DNA of 64,000 nucleotides from Macrothele yani. Its lineage: Eukaryota; Arthropoda; Arachnida; Araneae; Macrothelidae. The notes under the pieces were generated by a model. That model was not told the DNA's origin. It made no database searches and saw only the letters and a list, made by a program, of their open reading frames with translations. A program made the translations under genes and the position numbers. The DNA lies in assembly GCA_039090855.1 (NCBI GenBank), contig CM077022.1:74920971-74984970 (forward strand). The letters run 5' to 3'. Positions within the stretch are counted from its first letter, which is position 1. Every line of letters starts with the position of its first letter. Positions 1-10,518 of this stretch are shown here, piece by piece.

Positions 1-935
1 AATAGGAAAACATGCATTTCATTACAAAAAATTCTTTAAAAGATACAGTCACCCTTCAGCACCATTACGAAAAATATAAGAAATGAACATTAACAGATAA
101 CAATAAAATTTAGAAATGCACTCAGAAAAAAAAACTTCGTCAGAACAATTCAAAACACGAAATGTTTTCATTCACACTATAACGGGAGTTTCCACCAATT
201 CAAAAAAAAAAAAATTAATTCAGCGGAAAGATATCTTGCAAGCATCCAGAAATGTAACAAAATCCAGTAAAAAACTTTTCCGATTGGAAGGCAACAGCAA
301 AATCTTAAAAATTTGGCAGGTATGCAATTGCGTCAAATTTTTAAAAACATTTGGTGCAACTTCACCGATCACATAAATTCTGCATAATTTTCCGAGATAG
401 AAGAAACATAAAAGGGGAGAGAGTTTCAAAATTCTGACAATCATGGCAGGTTTCCAAAATTTTTAAAAGATGAAAGAATGGCAGCCATGAATGCAATGTT
501 TACTAATTTCATTAAACTGGCAATCGTATTCATACCCAGTCTTATGCCCCATAACCAGTTTTCTTCGTGACAAATTTTTCGAAATCAAGGAATTAAGCAT
601 CCTTTCTCTAATACAGATTAGTATTTTCGTAACTCCAAGACTGTTATATAGGTAATAAGAAGAATGCAATTCACATGAAACAGACAAATGTAGGTTGAAT
701 GACATCCCACTAGTTACATTAAGAAATTTAGGAAACAAAAGCACTTAAAAAGTCAACCCAAACTTGGGTCTTGATCACCTGTAAACAATCCAAATGATAT
801 CGACTGCGAGATTTTGTTTTTCAACTCAAGAATATATTGGCTCTTTGTAAAGCCCGTAAAATTGGCTGCCCTGTTATTCTGAGGATTTAAAGTCCTTGAT
901 TTAAAACAAGTCCATTGACAGATCTCTCTCTCTGA
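1..935. other. AT-rich sequence, no gene recognised
   Basis: Only short, low-complexity reading frames on both strands, none resembling a known family. A-rich runs are frequent. I see no repeat structure or splice-like coding signal. Confidence 0.5.
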
Positions 936-1100
936 AATCCCATTGAAAATGTGTGGGATGCTTTGGGGAGGAGTCTTGCTGGTCGCCAATGCCCTCCAAT
1001 AAACAAGGACACCCTCATTCGTGCACTGACAGAGGAATGGGATAAATTACCCCAACCGCTGCTTGATAATGTTGTGCAAAGCAATACAGAAATTACATAA
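936..1100 (+). pseudogene. Tc1-like transposase, C-terminal scrap
   Basis: An open stretch of about 54 codons begins with NPIENVWDALGR, the end of the Tc1 DDE catalytic core. The Glu in PIEN is the third acidic residue of DD34E transposases. It continues through a helical tail (EEWDKLPQPLLDNVV) and ends at a TAA stop. The rest of the transposase, including the first two catalytic Asp residues, is not recognisable upstream, so this is a 5'-truncated relic. No terminal inverted repeat was identified. The motif assignment is strong; the subfamily is not determined. Confidence 0.75.
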
Positions 1101-1176
1101 GGTTGTCCAATATTCAAATTCTACGTCCAACTGGTGACCAAACTGATCAAAATAAAGATCCAGAATTCTACGTAAA

Positions 1177-1738
1177 TCACTTTAAGTCGATTGAAATAAA
1201 TAAATTTGAAAAATCACATGTGGTAATCTCTAAGTCAGTAGTATTAATCAAGTCAACAAACTCCAAAACTTTATTATTATTAATAATCCAAGAAGTATCT
1301 GAGATATTATTATAAATAACGGACAGTAAGTTTTTAAATATTTTACAGGCTTGATTGTTATAACTATTTACTCCACAAGTGATGAATCTGAATTTTACAG
1401 GCTGCTTATGAAATTTAGGAACTGCAAAAACATAAGGAAATTGTAATTGTATTTTATTTATTTTTAATAACTTATTGAAATCAATCAACCTCTTTTTTAA
1501 TATATTTAAATTATAATTTGAAACTATTTTATAAGTGTCTTCGTTTGATAATTCTGAAGCAAGCACTTGGTAATAATATGTTTTGCAAATAAAAGCATAG
1601 TTATTATAACTTTTATCTAAGGGTATAACAATGAAATGATCCTGTATTTCCCTAATTTGAGCCCTAATTCTTCTCCAGTCCTTAACTTTCGAAGACATTG
1701 TGTTAAGGACTGGAGAAGAATTAGGGCTCAAATTAGGG
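1177..1738 (-). pseudogene. Penelope-like retroelement RT, N-terminal part
   Basis: The minus-strand frame reads through the finger and early palm region of a reverse transcriptase. Landmarks are IPLDKSYNNYAFICKTYYY, then VFAVPKFHKQPVKFRFI, then EFVDLINTTDLEITTCDFSN. This order (PK.HK..., R-F/P-I, then EFVD.I..L followed by D-F/V-x-x-L-F) is how Penelope-like RTs run, and the Asp in CDFSNLF would be the motif A catalytic residue. The frame ends just after motif A, so motifs B to E are missing. The N-terminal edge coincides with a long hairpin, which suggests the copy was truncated and folded back there. A non-Penelope RT is possible but less likely. Confidence 0.65.
1650..1738. repeat. 37-bp perfect inverted repeat (foldback) at RT fragment edge
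   Basis: Arms 1650-1686 and 1702-1738 are exact reverse complements, separated by 15 nt. One arm encodes the start of the conserved RT frame (KDWRRIRAQIREIQ) and the other is its inverted copy. Arms without any mismatch imply a recent origin or gene conversion. Confidence 0.95.
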
Positions 1739-1910
1739 GTATACAGGTATCTACAAAAAGTTCGATTTAACTGAAAATTCAAGAAAATATACAATACATA
1801 TTTAATTTCCCAGTAAATTACCTTGGCCAAAGCTGTCTCTAGTACTAGCAGGCCTTAGTCCTCGATTCATGACGTCACCATCAGGGTCATAACAAACGCT
1901 GCCGTGATTA

Positions 1911-2026
1911 CCATCTTAGCTGGCAGCGAGGTTACAGTGAGGCAATATCAGGATTCTAATTTTTCCTACCATCTTAGCTGGCAGCGAGGTTACAGCGAGA
2001 CGATATCAGGATTCTAGCTTTTCCTA
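1911..2026. repeat. 58-bp tandem duplication, two copies
   Basis: Two adjacent 58-bp copies begin with ccatcttagctggcagcgag and differ at only a few positions. They lie just outside the left end of the MITE-like element. No function is evident. Confidence 0.9.
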
Positions 2027-2090
2027 ACTTCACAATATTGATGGGAAAAAAGTTTCGGTAAATGCAAAACATTTGGTAAAAATCGGGCTA

Positions 2091-2834
2091 TTCTTTCGCA
2101 GACGGGCACACGGCTCATTTCTCACATCTAAGACTGCGGGACGCTAGCACAGCTCTGCGAACATATACCGGTAGCATCAAGATACTATTCTCAATGTGGC
2201 AACGGATCTGTTGTTGTTTACATTCGAATGCAAACATATATGGGAAGTGGAAAAGTGGTTATCTTTGCATTCTGCGCTTACTTTTTTTATTTCCTCATGA
2301 TGACTGACGTTGGTTTCATCAAAGAAAATATTTCATGGTCTACATGAAAAATAATAGCTGAGATACTGAAAAAGAACTAAAAAAAAAAAAAGAATGAGAT
2401 TACCACTATATACGTTCGGATACTAATAAAAAATTATACTCTCGTACTTGCAAGTAGTATTTTAATTTGTATTACAAATATATAGAAAAAGATAATTTTA
2501 AAACAAAAGCATCGACGTTCATTGCCATTCGTGATTTATTATTTGAAGTATTTCTTTGAAGACGCCTGTGCTGCTGGCACTACATTTCCTTCGGAATATG
2601 AATTCCGTCAATCGATCACCTAGATTGTCTTTATGTACACCTTGTTTCCTTATGCTACTTTTTATATGTCTCTAAAAAACATGCTGTTTGCATTTGAATG
2701 TAAACGACAGATTCATTGCCACATCGAAAACAGTAGCTTGATGCTTCCGGTACATGTTCGTAAAGCTGTGCTAACGTTCCGCTGTCTTAGCTGTGAGAAA
2801 TGAGCCGTGCGCTCGTCTACCATTAAATATTACC
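2091..2834. mobile_element. MITE-like element with ~140-bp terminal inverted repeats
   Basis: The left arm (about 2091-2235) and right arm (about 2685-2834) are imperfect inverted repeats. Shared blocks in order include cggctcatttctcaca, gcacagct, gaacat, ccgg, agcatcaag and gtttacattc, with scattered substitutions. The ~450-bp AT-rich interior has no significant ORF. This is the structure of a non-autonomous DNA transposon. The exact ends and target duplication could not be fixed: the outermost ~20 bp of the arms agree only weakly. The superfamily is unknown. Confidence 0.7.
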
Positions 2835-2835
2835 C

Positions 2836-3930
2836 TTAATAAAAGTAAACTGCGTTTCAACCTGACAGGTTAGCTCGAACATAAACAAGTTTAGCCGACA
2901 TCCCTTTCGGCTTGGACGTTAAAGGATCGCCACTTTCCGTCAAAGTCTCGAGATAATCAATTTCTCAGCAAGAACTCGTACAAAGAGATTAGCGTGTGTT
3001 TCAAGGGATGGCATCTGAACATCCAAGGTAAAGGAGGAAATGAACTACATGCATCTCCTAAATGAGCGATTTGCTACACCTCATTTGCTCGAATATTGTT
3101 GAGAAACTGAACATCAGAAAAAACCTACCATGGCAACTTAACCACATTTTCAAAAAAAAAAAAAATCCTTTGGTCTCCTACACAAAATTCACGTGCATGT
3201 TGCACAAATGTATATTTTTTCAGACAACAGTTACATGGGGATTTTTACCATTAAGTTGGAGTTTTTAATAATCTTTCCGAGTAACCGGAGCTATTTCGGA
3301 CAAACTGCAGTACTTGGCAACATTACGAATATTACTTTCAGAGAAAGCATTTCCAACTGGAGTAAATAGGGTTATGTAGTTCTTACACCTACCCTCCTGT
3401 GGAGTTGCTGCATTGGGGAAAGGAGGATGTACAAAGTATTATTTATTATCTGAGAATGTGGATAAGTATAATGGAGACAAGACAAACCTATGCGGTTGAT
3501 TCTAGCTTTCGCGTTTGAAATGACGCGTTATGGATTCATTACGTTTTAACCATGAACACAGGACTCCCACCTGAAAAGATGTTTGTTCTAAGTGTACAGC
3601 TATACCTTAAACAACTTTAAGTTAAATAAAGTGTTCTGTGAAGGCAAAAAGGATATTTTAGGGGGGGATCCACAAAAGTATTCGTAAAACGGGTAGAATT
3701 TCTATAAATTCTACGGCTAAACCATAAAACTTGGTAGGTGTGGAAGTTGTTGTTCTTTTTAGCAAGTCTTTTGTAAAAAAAATAAGTGCAGGCAGTCAGT
3801 CCACGGGTTATGAACGTCCAACTTACGTTCAATCCATAGTTACGAACGTTGGGTACAGTTTCTTTTTTAAGGTCATGCACAGACTATCCACTAGCGAAAG
3901 TAAAGGTAGGTAAATTGCGGTTTCCTCAAT
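2836..3930. other. Unannotated, no gene recognised
   Basis: Moderately AT-rich sequence with only short unsupported ORFs. No match to known transposon motifs or to other parts of the window was noticed. Confidence 0.4.
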
Positions 3931-3939
3931 ACCTCCGTT

Positions 3940-4960
3940 TCTAAAAGCCCTATCTGAAAAATTCTTCCTGCATCAGATATAGCTCCTGGTGGGATATGTG
4001 CTACATATAATTTAGAATTTTTCATGGAGAACAATTTGTCCACCAGGGGGCATAAGTGCTTATTTCGTTTCTGATGTATTTGCATCAAAATCTGAACTTC
4101 TGGAAACTCAATTGAAAAAATTCTTTCGTGGACCGACATGACTCACTCCGGAAAACCTTTTGAGGAAACATTCTGCTTAAAATAGTGCTTAGTTTTTCCA
4201 CCAGGACATACATGTATATCATATTTTTGTAGATACTTCTGCATCTAAGAGTCCGATTTAAAAAAAAAATTCTCTGTTGGAGAGCGATTCTGGTGCAAAA
4301 TGTTTTTCATATAATTTCAAATTTTTCTTAAAGCACAAGTGTGCCAGTAAAGAACGTAAGTTCAAGTTACGGGTTACAGAACTTTTGTAGCAGTATCTAC
4401 GAGACCAAAGACCTGATTGAATCCCCCCCCCCGTTCAGATACAAATAAATATGAAAACATTTTGCACATATTTCCTTATTAAATTAATGCATAATGTCCC
4501 CGTTAGGTGGTGAAAATGATAAATCTGTTTTTCTTGACATATCTGCTTCTGAATGTGTGATTTAAAATATTCTTTTAACACTGGATATCATTTACCTCGT
4601 TTTTGAACACTAAAAGGTTTCTACTTTGAGTTTTTTGTAGTTCACAGTTCTGTCACTAAGTGGTGTTTGTGTGTTTCTGTTTGTAAATCTGCTTCTTAAA
4701 ATCCTACTGAGAAATTCCTTTCTTTACTGTATGCTTTAATTCCTTTCTTACTATATCTACTGAGAAATTCCTTTCTTTACTGTATGCTACAATAAAAGAA
4801 CGCGGAACGTTATCCTTTTTAAATAATGCACAGTTTTTTCCACTTGGGGGCGTAAAGGTCAAAACCTTTTTCTTGCAATCTCTGCTTCTGGGAGATGTAT
4901 TCCAAAGTTCTTTTTCCTTAGCATAGCTTTGCCATGACAAATACTTTTCACATATTTTCA
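3940..4960. repeat. Degenerate tandem repeat, period roughly 100-300 bp
   Basis: At least five diverged passages share two blocks in the same order: a 'ttttccaccaggggg-cataa' type block, then a 'tctgcttctgaatgtgtgattt' type block, followed by a T-rich 'attcttt' stretch. A better-preserved pair occurs at about 4703-4790, where cctactgagaaattcctttc is repeated 55 bp apart. Units vary in length and are heavily diverged. No coding potential is convincing. Confidence 0.5.
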
Positions 4961-5214
4961 TATCATATTACATATCACTAAGCTGTTCTCAGATTCAGAA
5001 GTTAGCTCCACAAAGAAATACAAACTACCAGATAATTTTTACTTACTGTTGCAGTACCAAACTTCCCCATTTACAGCGATCTTGACAAACAACTCGGGCT
5101 TCACTGACATCTATAACGAAGTAAATTTCTCCGTCATTTTTGGTCTACGCCGGGATTCGAACCCGAGGCCGCTTATTCCGGAACAAGTCGCTCTACCAAC
5201 TGAGCTACGCAGAC
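4958..5214 (-). mobile_element. tRNA-derived SINE (tRNA head plus body)
   Basis: On the minus strand a tRNA-like head is followed directly by a ~180-bp body ending in a (GATAT)n-like tail. The body is repeated on the plus strand at 54506-54642 without the head, so the unit is interspersed. It shares the gtagtttgtatttctttgtg core and the flanking gttagctccac complement. A tRNA head with RNA polymerase III boxes, a family-specific body and a simple-repeat tail is the definition of a tRNA SINE. It lies just downstream of the 3' end of an RTE-like LINE on the same strand, a possible donor of the retrotransposition machinery (inference). Confidence 0.65.
5142..5214 (-). tRNA. tRNA-like gene or pseudogene (SINE head), CCG anticodon candidate
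   Basis: The 73-nt minus-strand sequence folds as a tRNA: acceptor arm GTCTGCG/CGTAGAC (one G-U pair), D arm GCTC/GAGC, and T arm TCGGG/CCCGG with loop TTCGAAT. The A box (TAGCTCAGTTGGTAGAGC) and B box (GGTTCGAATCC) are intact polymerase III promoter elements. The anticodon arm is defective. With a 7-nt loop the candidate anticodon is CCG (Arg) but the stem does not pair; an 8-nt loop gives a CTTG/TAAG stem. This favours a SINE head or pseudogene over a working tRNA. Confidence 0.75.
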
Positions 5215-5349
5215 ATTTGTTCTGATTCCTATCTGCCTTTATGTCGTGTGCGTCCTGCTGGCAGGTACGTCACACATCCATCACATGCCATACAAAAGAT
5301 CTTCTGTACTTCATACTCATAATCTTTTTCTCATGCAGACACTCCTGAA

Positions 5350-6248
5350 TCTGATCCTTCCATGACTTTCTTGCCCTTCCTCTGCCTTTCCTTCCTGCCA
5401 CTGGGGCTAAAAAAAAAATTTCTTAGTAAACATCTAATCACTCATTCTTTCACCATGGCCAAACCACCAAAGCATATTAGTCTCAACCTTGCTAACATTT
5501 TGCTTCACATTACACAACTGCAACACATCTTCATTCCTCACATGATCAGAGCATGTCTTGCCACAAACCACCCCCGTAAATAACACATCTCTCCAGAACA
5601 TGTCTTGCCGTAACGCATTTTTCCAGCACACAAATTACTCCTATGTTTTTTTTTGTAGTGCCCAGGTTTTACTGCCATACATCAGAGTAGGAACAATTAT
5701 ACTTTCATACACAGCCATGTGGGACTCTTTTGAGAACCCATCATTTCTGTGAAAGCCTCCCAAAGCAGCCATGACTTTCAATGAAGAATTCACTCGCCTG
5801 CTAATTTCACCATCCAATTTGTTCTCTCTGTCAAACATGCTTCCTAAATCCACAAACTCATTCACCTGGTCAATTACTGTGCCATTTAGACTTATGATAC
5901 ATTCAGTACTACCAGTTCCTCTCTCAAAAACCATAACTTTGGGTTTTCCCTTATTTATACTCGGTTTGAATTTCATGCAAACTTCGTACATCCAGGACAA
6001 CACACTCTGCAATTCACTTTTGCACTCTGCCAACAGGACAGTGTCATCAGCATACAGCAATCTGCACACATGGATATCACCAAGACATAAACCAGTTTTA
6101 TCTATTTTGGCATCACGCATCCATAAATATATTAAACAGCCATGGTGACATTATACAACCTTGTCTGACTCCTGCACCAATAGAAAACCATTTTGATAAA
6201 AACAGCATTCACTTGCACACAAGCTCTGATGCCAGCAGTCATGGTTTT
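5350..6248 (-). pseudogene. RTE-like LINE, RT C-terminal half (3' piece)
   Basis: Reading on the minus strand, one frame holds RT motif B as GVRQGCIMSPWLFNIFMDA. A shifted frame holds motif C as LLYADDTVLLAE, followed by the thumb region and the family signature YGSKTWALQKK. Further on, in another frame, comes RNEDVLQLCNV...WFGHGERM, the usual C-terminal stretch of these elements. At least three frameshifts separate these blocks, so the element is dead. It continues in register into the piece at 7977-8645 when the intervening Tc1 element and one TA are removed (LNSV joined to KTMTAGIRACVQVN). Clade assignment (RTE-like) rests on motif style only. Confidence 0.75.
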
Positions 6249-6250
6249 TA

Positions 6251-7974
6251 CACTTGTGGCCCAAAGTCCTGCACCAGCAGACCGAAAGTCAATTTTTGAT
6301 GTTTGAAGTCAACTTATACAGCGTAATGGTAAAGTCAGGAATACATATTATACATCATTTTAAAGGAAATTTTATGTTGAATTCAAATATTTTTTACAGA
6401 ATGTTAATCAGTAATAGAAGTGAAGTTACAAGCAAAAATGTGCAAGTGAGGAAACACAAATCCAGTTCCGAGCCCCTCTAATCCACTATAATAGCTTTCT
6501 TCAACGTCCACTAGCGAAACATAAAAGGATGTAGAATCGTCTGTCGACTTAGATCCCAGCTGCTTGTAGTGAGTTGATGGAAGTTTATGCAGAATCCCTG
6601 GTGATATTTGAATTTCGGGATGTCAAAGACCCGAAAATTGGTCCTGCCTCTTCAAATCAGGGCAAAAACTTTACTTTGCATTAACTTTGATTCAGTAGTC
6701 GTAAAATTGCTGTTAAATGTGGCTGTGATCATTCCACTGTCTTGGGCACCATTAAAAGAGATGCAGAAACTGGATGTGTGGGAAACAGAAAAAGAACACA
6801 TCAACCAAGGCTGTCTACTGAACGTGATGATCGCATGTTGATTTGTCGCTCCCCAAAATCAACGTTTAAATCAGCCACTGATTTAAGAAATGAGTGAGAG
6901 AATGAAGTAGGCATTATTGCATCTGCATGTACAGTTCGTCGTAGGCTACAAGAAAATAGACTGACTGCACGTAAAGCTGCATGTATACCTTTCCTTACTG
7001 AACAACAATGGCTCAAAAGAACTGCTTGGGCCAAGGCACACAAGAATTGGACTGTTGATGAATGGAAAAATGTTATTTTCAGTGATGAAACAACTGTTAC
7101 TATTTCCGCTAATAATGGAAATAATTATGTACCTCGTTGGGCTGGTGAAAGATATCAGGCATGCTGCACCCAGCCAACAATCAAGTACCCACATTCGGTG
7201 ATGTTCTGGTTCTGTATTTTAGCTAGTGGTGTTGGCCGGCTTCACATTGTTGATGGCACATTGAATGGATCGAAATATGTGGATATTTTGGAGTCCAGAC
7301 TGCTACTATCTGTACAAGACATGGGTTTGCGGAATTTTATCTTTCAGGATGATAATGCACAATGTGATCGGTCAAAGTTGGTTGACGAGTGGTTTAATCG
7401 AAAAGTTGTAAGAAAACTCCAGTGGCCGGCACAGTCACCAGATCTTAAACCCATACAGAATCTGTAGGTGAGATTGAAGCAAAAGATCCGTCAACAAGGA
7501 CTCACATGTAAAACAGCATTAATTGAGTCTGTAAGGGTCGTATGGCACCGTGTTATCACCAATGGACAACTAGAGAAGCTCATTAGTTTCATGCCACGAA
7601 GGTGCACTTTGTTACTAAGAAACCGTGGTTATCCAATTAAATATTAAAGCGTATTTTGCTTGTTGGTAAGTTATTTCAAGTGTCCTGCAAGTTTCAATAA
7701 TGTACTGTACAGTAATTTCACGTTAAATGCATTGTAGACTAAATTCACAAATTCCACTATTTTTTCCTTTTTATGACTAGATGCTGTACTTTTATTAACT
7801 TCACTTCTATTACTGGGAATAACAATCTGTAAAAATATTTGAATTCAGCATAAAATTTCCTTTAAAATGATGTATAATATGTCTTCCTGGCTTTACCATT
7901 ACGCTGTACAAGATGATTTCAAACATCGAAAATTGACTTTCGGTCTACTGGTGCAGGACTTTTGGCCACGATTG
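6251..7974 (+). mobile_element. Full-length Tc1-like DNA transposon inserted in LINE
   Basis: The element starts cacttgtggcccaaagtcct and ends with the inverted form of a near-identical ~180-bp sequence. It is flanked by TA on both sides (6249-6250 and 7975-7976). Length (1,724 bp), TA duplication and the transposase inside are all standard for Tc1 elements. The arms differ by scattered substitutions, indicating age. The insertion interrupts an RTE-like LINE whose reading frame is restored across the gap. Confidence 0.92.
6577..7647 (+). pseudogene. Tc1-like transposase (inactive)
   Basis: DD34E transposase, which cuts and pastes the element by binding its inverted ends. The N-terminal helix-turn-helix region is readable (SSRKIAVKCGCDHSTVLGTI), followed by a linker (GNRKRTHQPRLSTERDDRML). 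An in-frame TGA lies at 6895-6897. The catalytic domain reads on in the same frame: first Asp in FSDETTV, second Asp in FQDDNA, and third position exactly 34 residues later in SPDLKPIQNL. There the expected Glu has become Gln and the following Trp codon is TAG. The sequence upstream of the HTH is shifted in frame. Four independent lesions make it non-functional. Confidence 0.9.
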
Positions 7975-7976
7975 TA

Positions 7977-8645
7977 CACTATTCAGTAGATTCCCAGTAA
8001 CACCATATTCATTCAATACCTTCCACAAAAGTGTCCTATTTACTCGATCGTAAGCTTTCTCTAAATTTACAAAGGCAGCAAAAACTTTCTTACCAACAGC
8101 CCGATACTTTTCAATCATCATGTGTAATGCAAAAATTTGGTTAGTGCAGCTTTTTCCAGGCATAAAACCACTCTGAGCATCTCATACTTTCTCTGATGTA
8201 AGACCCCTTACTTTTTCAATAATGACCTTACCAAACATTTTCCCTGGCACACTCAGTAGGCTAATATAATGATAGTTCTTGCAGTCAGTCTGATCACCTT
8301 TTCCCTTATACAAGGGAACAATGATAGCATCCCTCCAATTCCGAGGGACCATTCGTAACTCTCAGGACAACCGGCAAATTTCAGTTAACCAGTCAATTGC
8401 AGAGTCACCATCAGATTTCAACATCGCTGCAGTTATGCCATCAACTCCCTGAGCTGTACCATTTTGAAAAGATAAAATTCTTCCGCTAGAAAGCGTAGAG
8501 TTACATCACATATTCTTTTACATTTCTTTAACTGTTTGATTTGAAAATCTGTTTGTCTCCGATACCTTCCCTTCTGGTATGAAAGACTTTTGGCACACCA
8601 TTCGTTAATTTTAGTAACATACTTTTCAGCCACTGGTGGGTGCAA
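7977..8645 (-). pseudogene. RTE-like LINE, RT N-terminal half (5' piece)
   Basis: The minus strand encodes the fingers and motif A of a non-LTR RT. In order: AAMLKSDGDSAIDWLTEIC, then NWRDAIIVPLYKGKGDQTD, then the 'R-x-ISLLS' block (here YHYISLLSVPGKMF), QSGFMPGKSCTNQIF, and motif A as FVNLEKAYDRVNR. Motif A would normally read F-x-D; here the Asp is Asn. There are stops after LTEICRLS and in EKV*DAQ. This is the upstream part of the LINE at 5350-6248, separated from it by the Tc1 insertion. The 5' end is not defined; similarity fades near 8645. Confidence 0.75.
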
Positions 8646-9835
8646 GTAGCCGTTTCTATTTCTGGATGTTTTATCAATGTAGAAATCCAGTAGATTTTTT
8701 TCTAATTGGTTCCATCGACTATGAAAAACTTTGATAAATTTTATTCACGTCAGAAAGGATTCAAAAGATGTACTCATTATGAGCCACTGAAAACTCGGTA
8801 TCACCGTTTTTGATTATTACTGTTACCGAAGATATTAAAAATGAGGAACGTGATCAGAAAAAAAGAAATAAGAATATCATCTGGCACAAATGGCGGAAGG
8901 AAATATCCTGGTTAAGGACAATAATGAACCCTGATTCGAAAATCACGGATCATTATTGTCCCTGTTAACACGATCATTTACGGCTGGTGAACGGCATACA
9001 CACATTAAAAATGTCACGATATCAAAAACACCCAATAAACAATCCGTAAGTGCTTAATAATTGTTAAATTCTTGAAAACATGAAAATGAACTTTACACAA
9101 ATGTTGACTAGCATTATTTCACAGAGATTTCCACAGGTTTCCCATACTCCATAGCAAATCAATGATTTCTGTAGTGACTACACAGGATATATAGCTTGGA
9201 GTGTCTGTAATAATAGTAGTAAACAGGAATCATATTACAGAAAAAAATTTAACAAAAAATTACAATTGAAGTTCCAAAAACCTGGACGCTTTCTCAAAAA
9301 ACTGGATTCCTGGACACCATGTTCGACAATCAGACATAATTCAATTAATTCAGGACACTAGGCAACTCTGTCGTACTAAGGGAAAATTCACACGTCGTGT
9401 AAATTTTTCACATTTGCAGAGAATATTGTTAAACATGCGGATCACTATTTTTGCGGAAAAACTCCACAAAACGCTGACCAATTGGCAACCCTGTTCTCTC
9501 TGTTACAGATTAAGACAAACCCAAAAGCTTAGCAAAGGATTCTGGGGCCCTCCTTGCTTGCCAAAAGTAACTTCGTTCTGGACTTCTTGCTTAGAATTCA
9601 GTTTCCTACCACTAATGAAGCAAAGACCTTGCCCAATTCAGCTCTGCATTAAAAATAAAATTGAAGTACATTATTTTCTCTGACTTTTTTAATTATTTAT
9701 ATGGCTTTTCCATGACCAGTGCAAACCCTGTTCACCGACAAAGGGGTCAAACATATCACAATGATTCAATTTCTTTGATAATTTCTATGAACTGGATTTC
9801 TTAGTATTAAAGGCATTATTGATCTCTTAGTATTT
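8646..9835. other. Unannotated, with one short inverted repeat
   Basis: No gene is recognised. A 12-bp inverted repeat (ggacaataatga at 8916-8927 and its complement at 8950-8961) is embedded in a slightly longer imperfect palindrome. The rest is AT-rich with short unsupported ORFs. Confidence 0.4.
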
Positions 9836-9839
9836 AAAT

Positions 9840-10067
9840 CCCTCCGCCTTGATTTTCCCGAGCTTCATTGAATGACGGCGCAAACATTATCGAAGACTTC
9901 TTCCGATACACGCGGTCGCCATAGTTTCAAATTTTTTTACGCCAATCGTAGATAGATTTTCTGATTGGAGGTTCTTTTCCGAATCACGATCGAAAATGCT
10001 GTTGCAGAACAATTACAGATTCCATTTTGCTCAATTCAAAAACACAAAATGCCTTCTCCACTTCCAT
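9840..10067 (-). pseudogene. DUF4817-type (IS630/Tc1-like) transposase, N-terminus
   Basis: From an ATG at 10067 the minus strand reads MEVEKAFCVFELSKMESV, then QQHFRS, a stop, FGKEPPIRKSIYDWRKK. This is the helix-turn-helix N-terminus (DUF4817) of a transposase family common in arthropods, where 'QRxFRxxFGKxPPxRxSIYxW' is the usual pattern. Two in-frame stops follow and similarity ends after about 75 codons. The upstream side (10068-10140) is unusually CpG-rich for this window and is probably the element's own 5' region. No catalytic domain was found nearby, so it is a fragment. Confidence 0.75.
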
Positions 10068-10518
10068 TTTGACTGACTAGTCACGCGATACGCGCGCTAT
10101 CGCCTACGTCACTTCCCTCAGCAGCGGGACACAAACTTTATGAGTACATCTACCAAACGGTTTGCAGTTGTGGTCCGTGTCTTCAACTGTTACTGTTTTA
10201 CAGCATCTGGAAACTGTATACTTCTTTATGAATCAGGGTGTATATTATATTTGAACCAAATCTAAAACATAATTTCATTTCCATCTCTTTGTTTAGGTAA
10301 ATTAATGTATTGAAAAAAGTAATCATTATAATTGTGCAGATAGATACAATTCAATTTAAATACAATAATAAAATTCCTTTTGGGTTCAAAAATAATATTT
10401 ATAGCTCATTTTCTCTTTTCATCTGTATACAGACATTTCATATATGTAGATTGATATACCTTTCAGCCACAAATTAATAATACTTTATTTCTATATACAT
10501 AATTTGGCTATAAATATA

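Noticed and set aside
5142..5214. Functional tRNA-Arg(CCG) gene
   Set aside because: The anticodon stem cannot pair with a 7-nt loop, and the sequence runs straight into a repeated SINE body.
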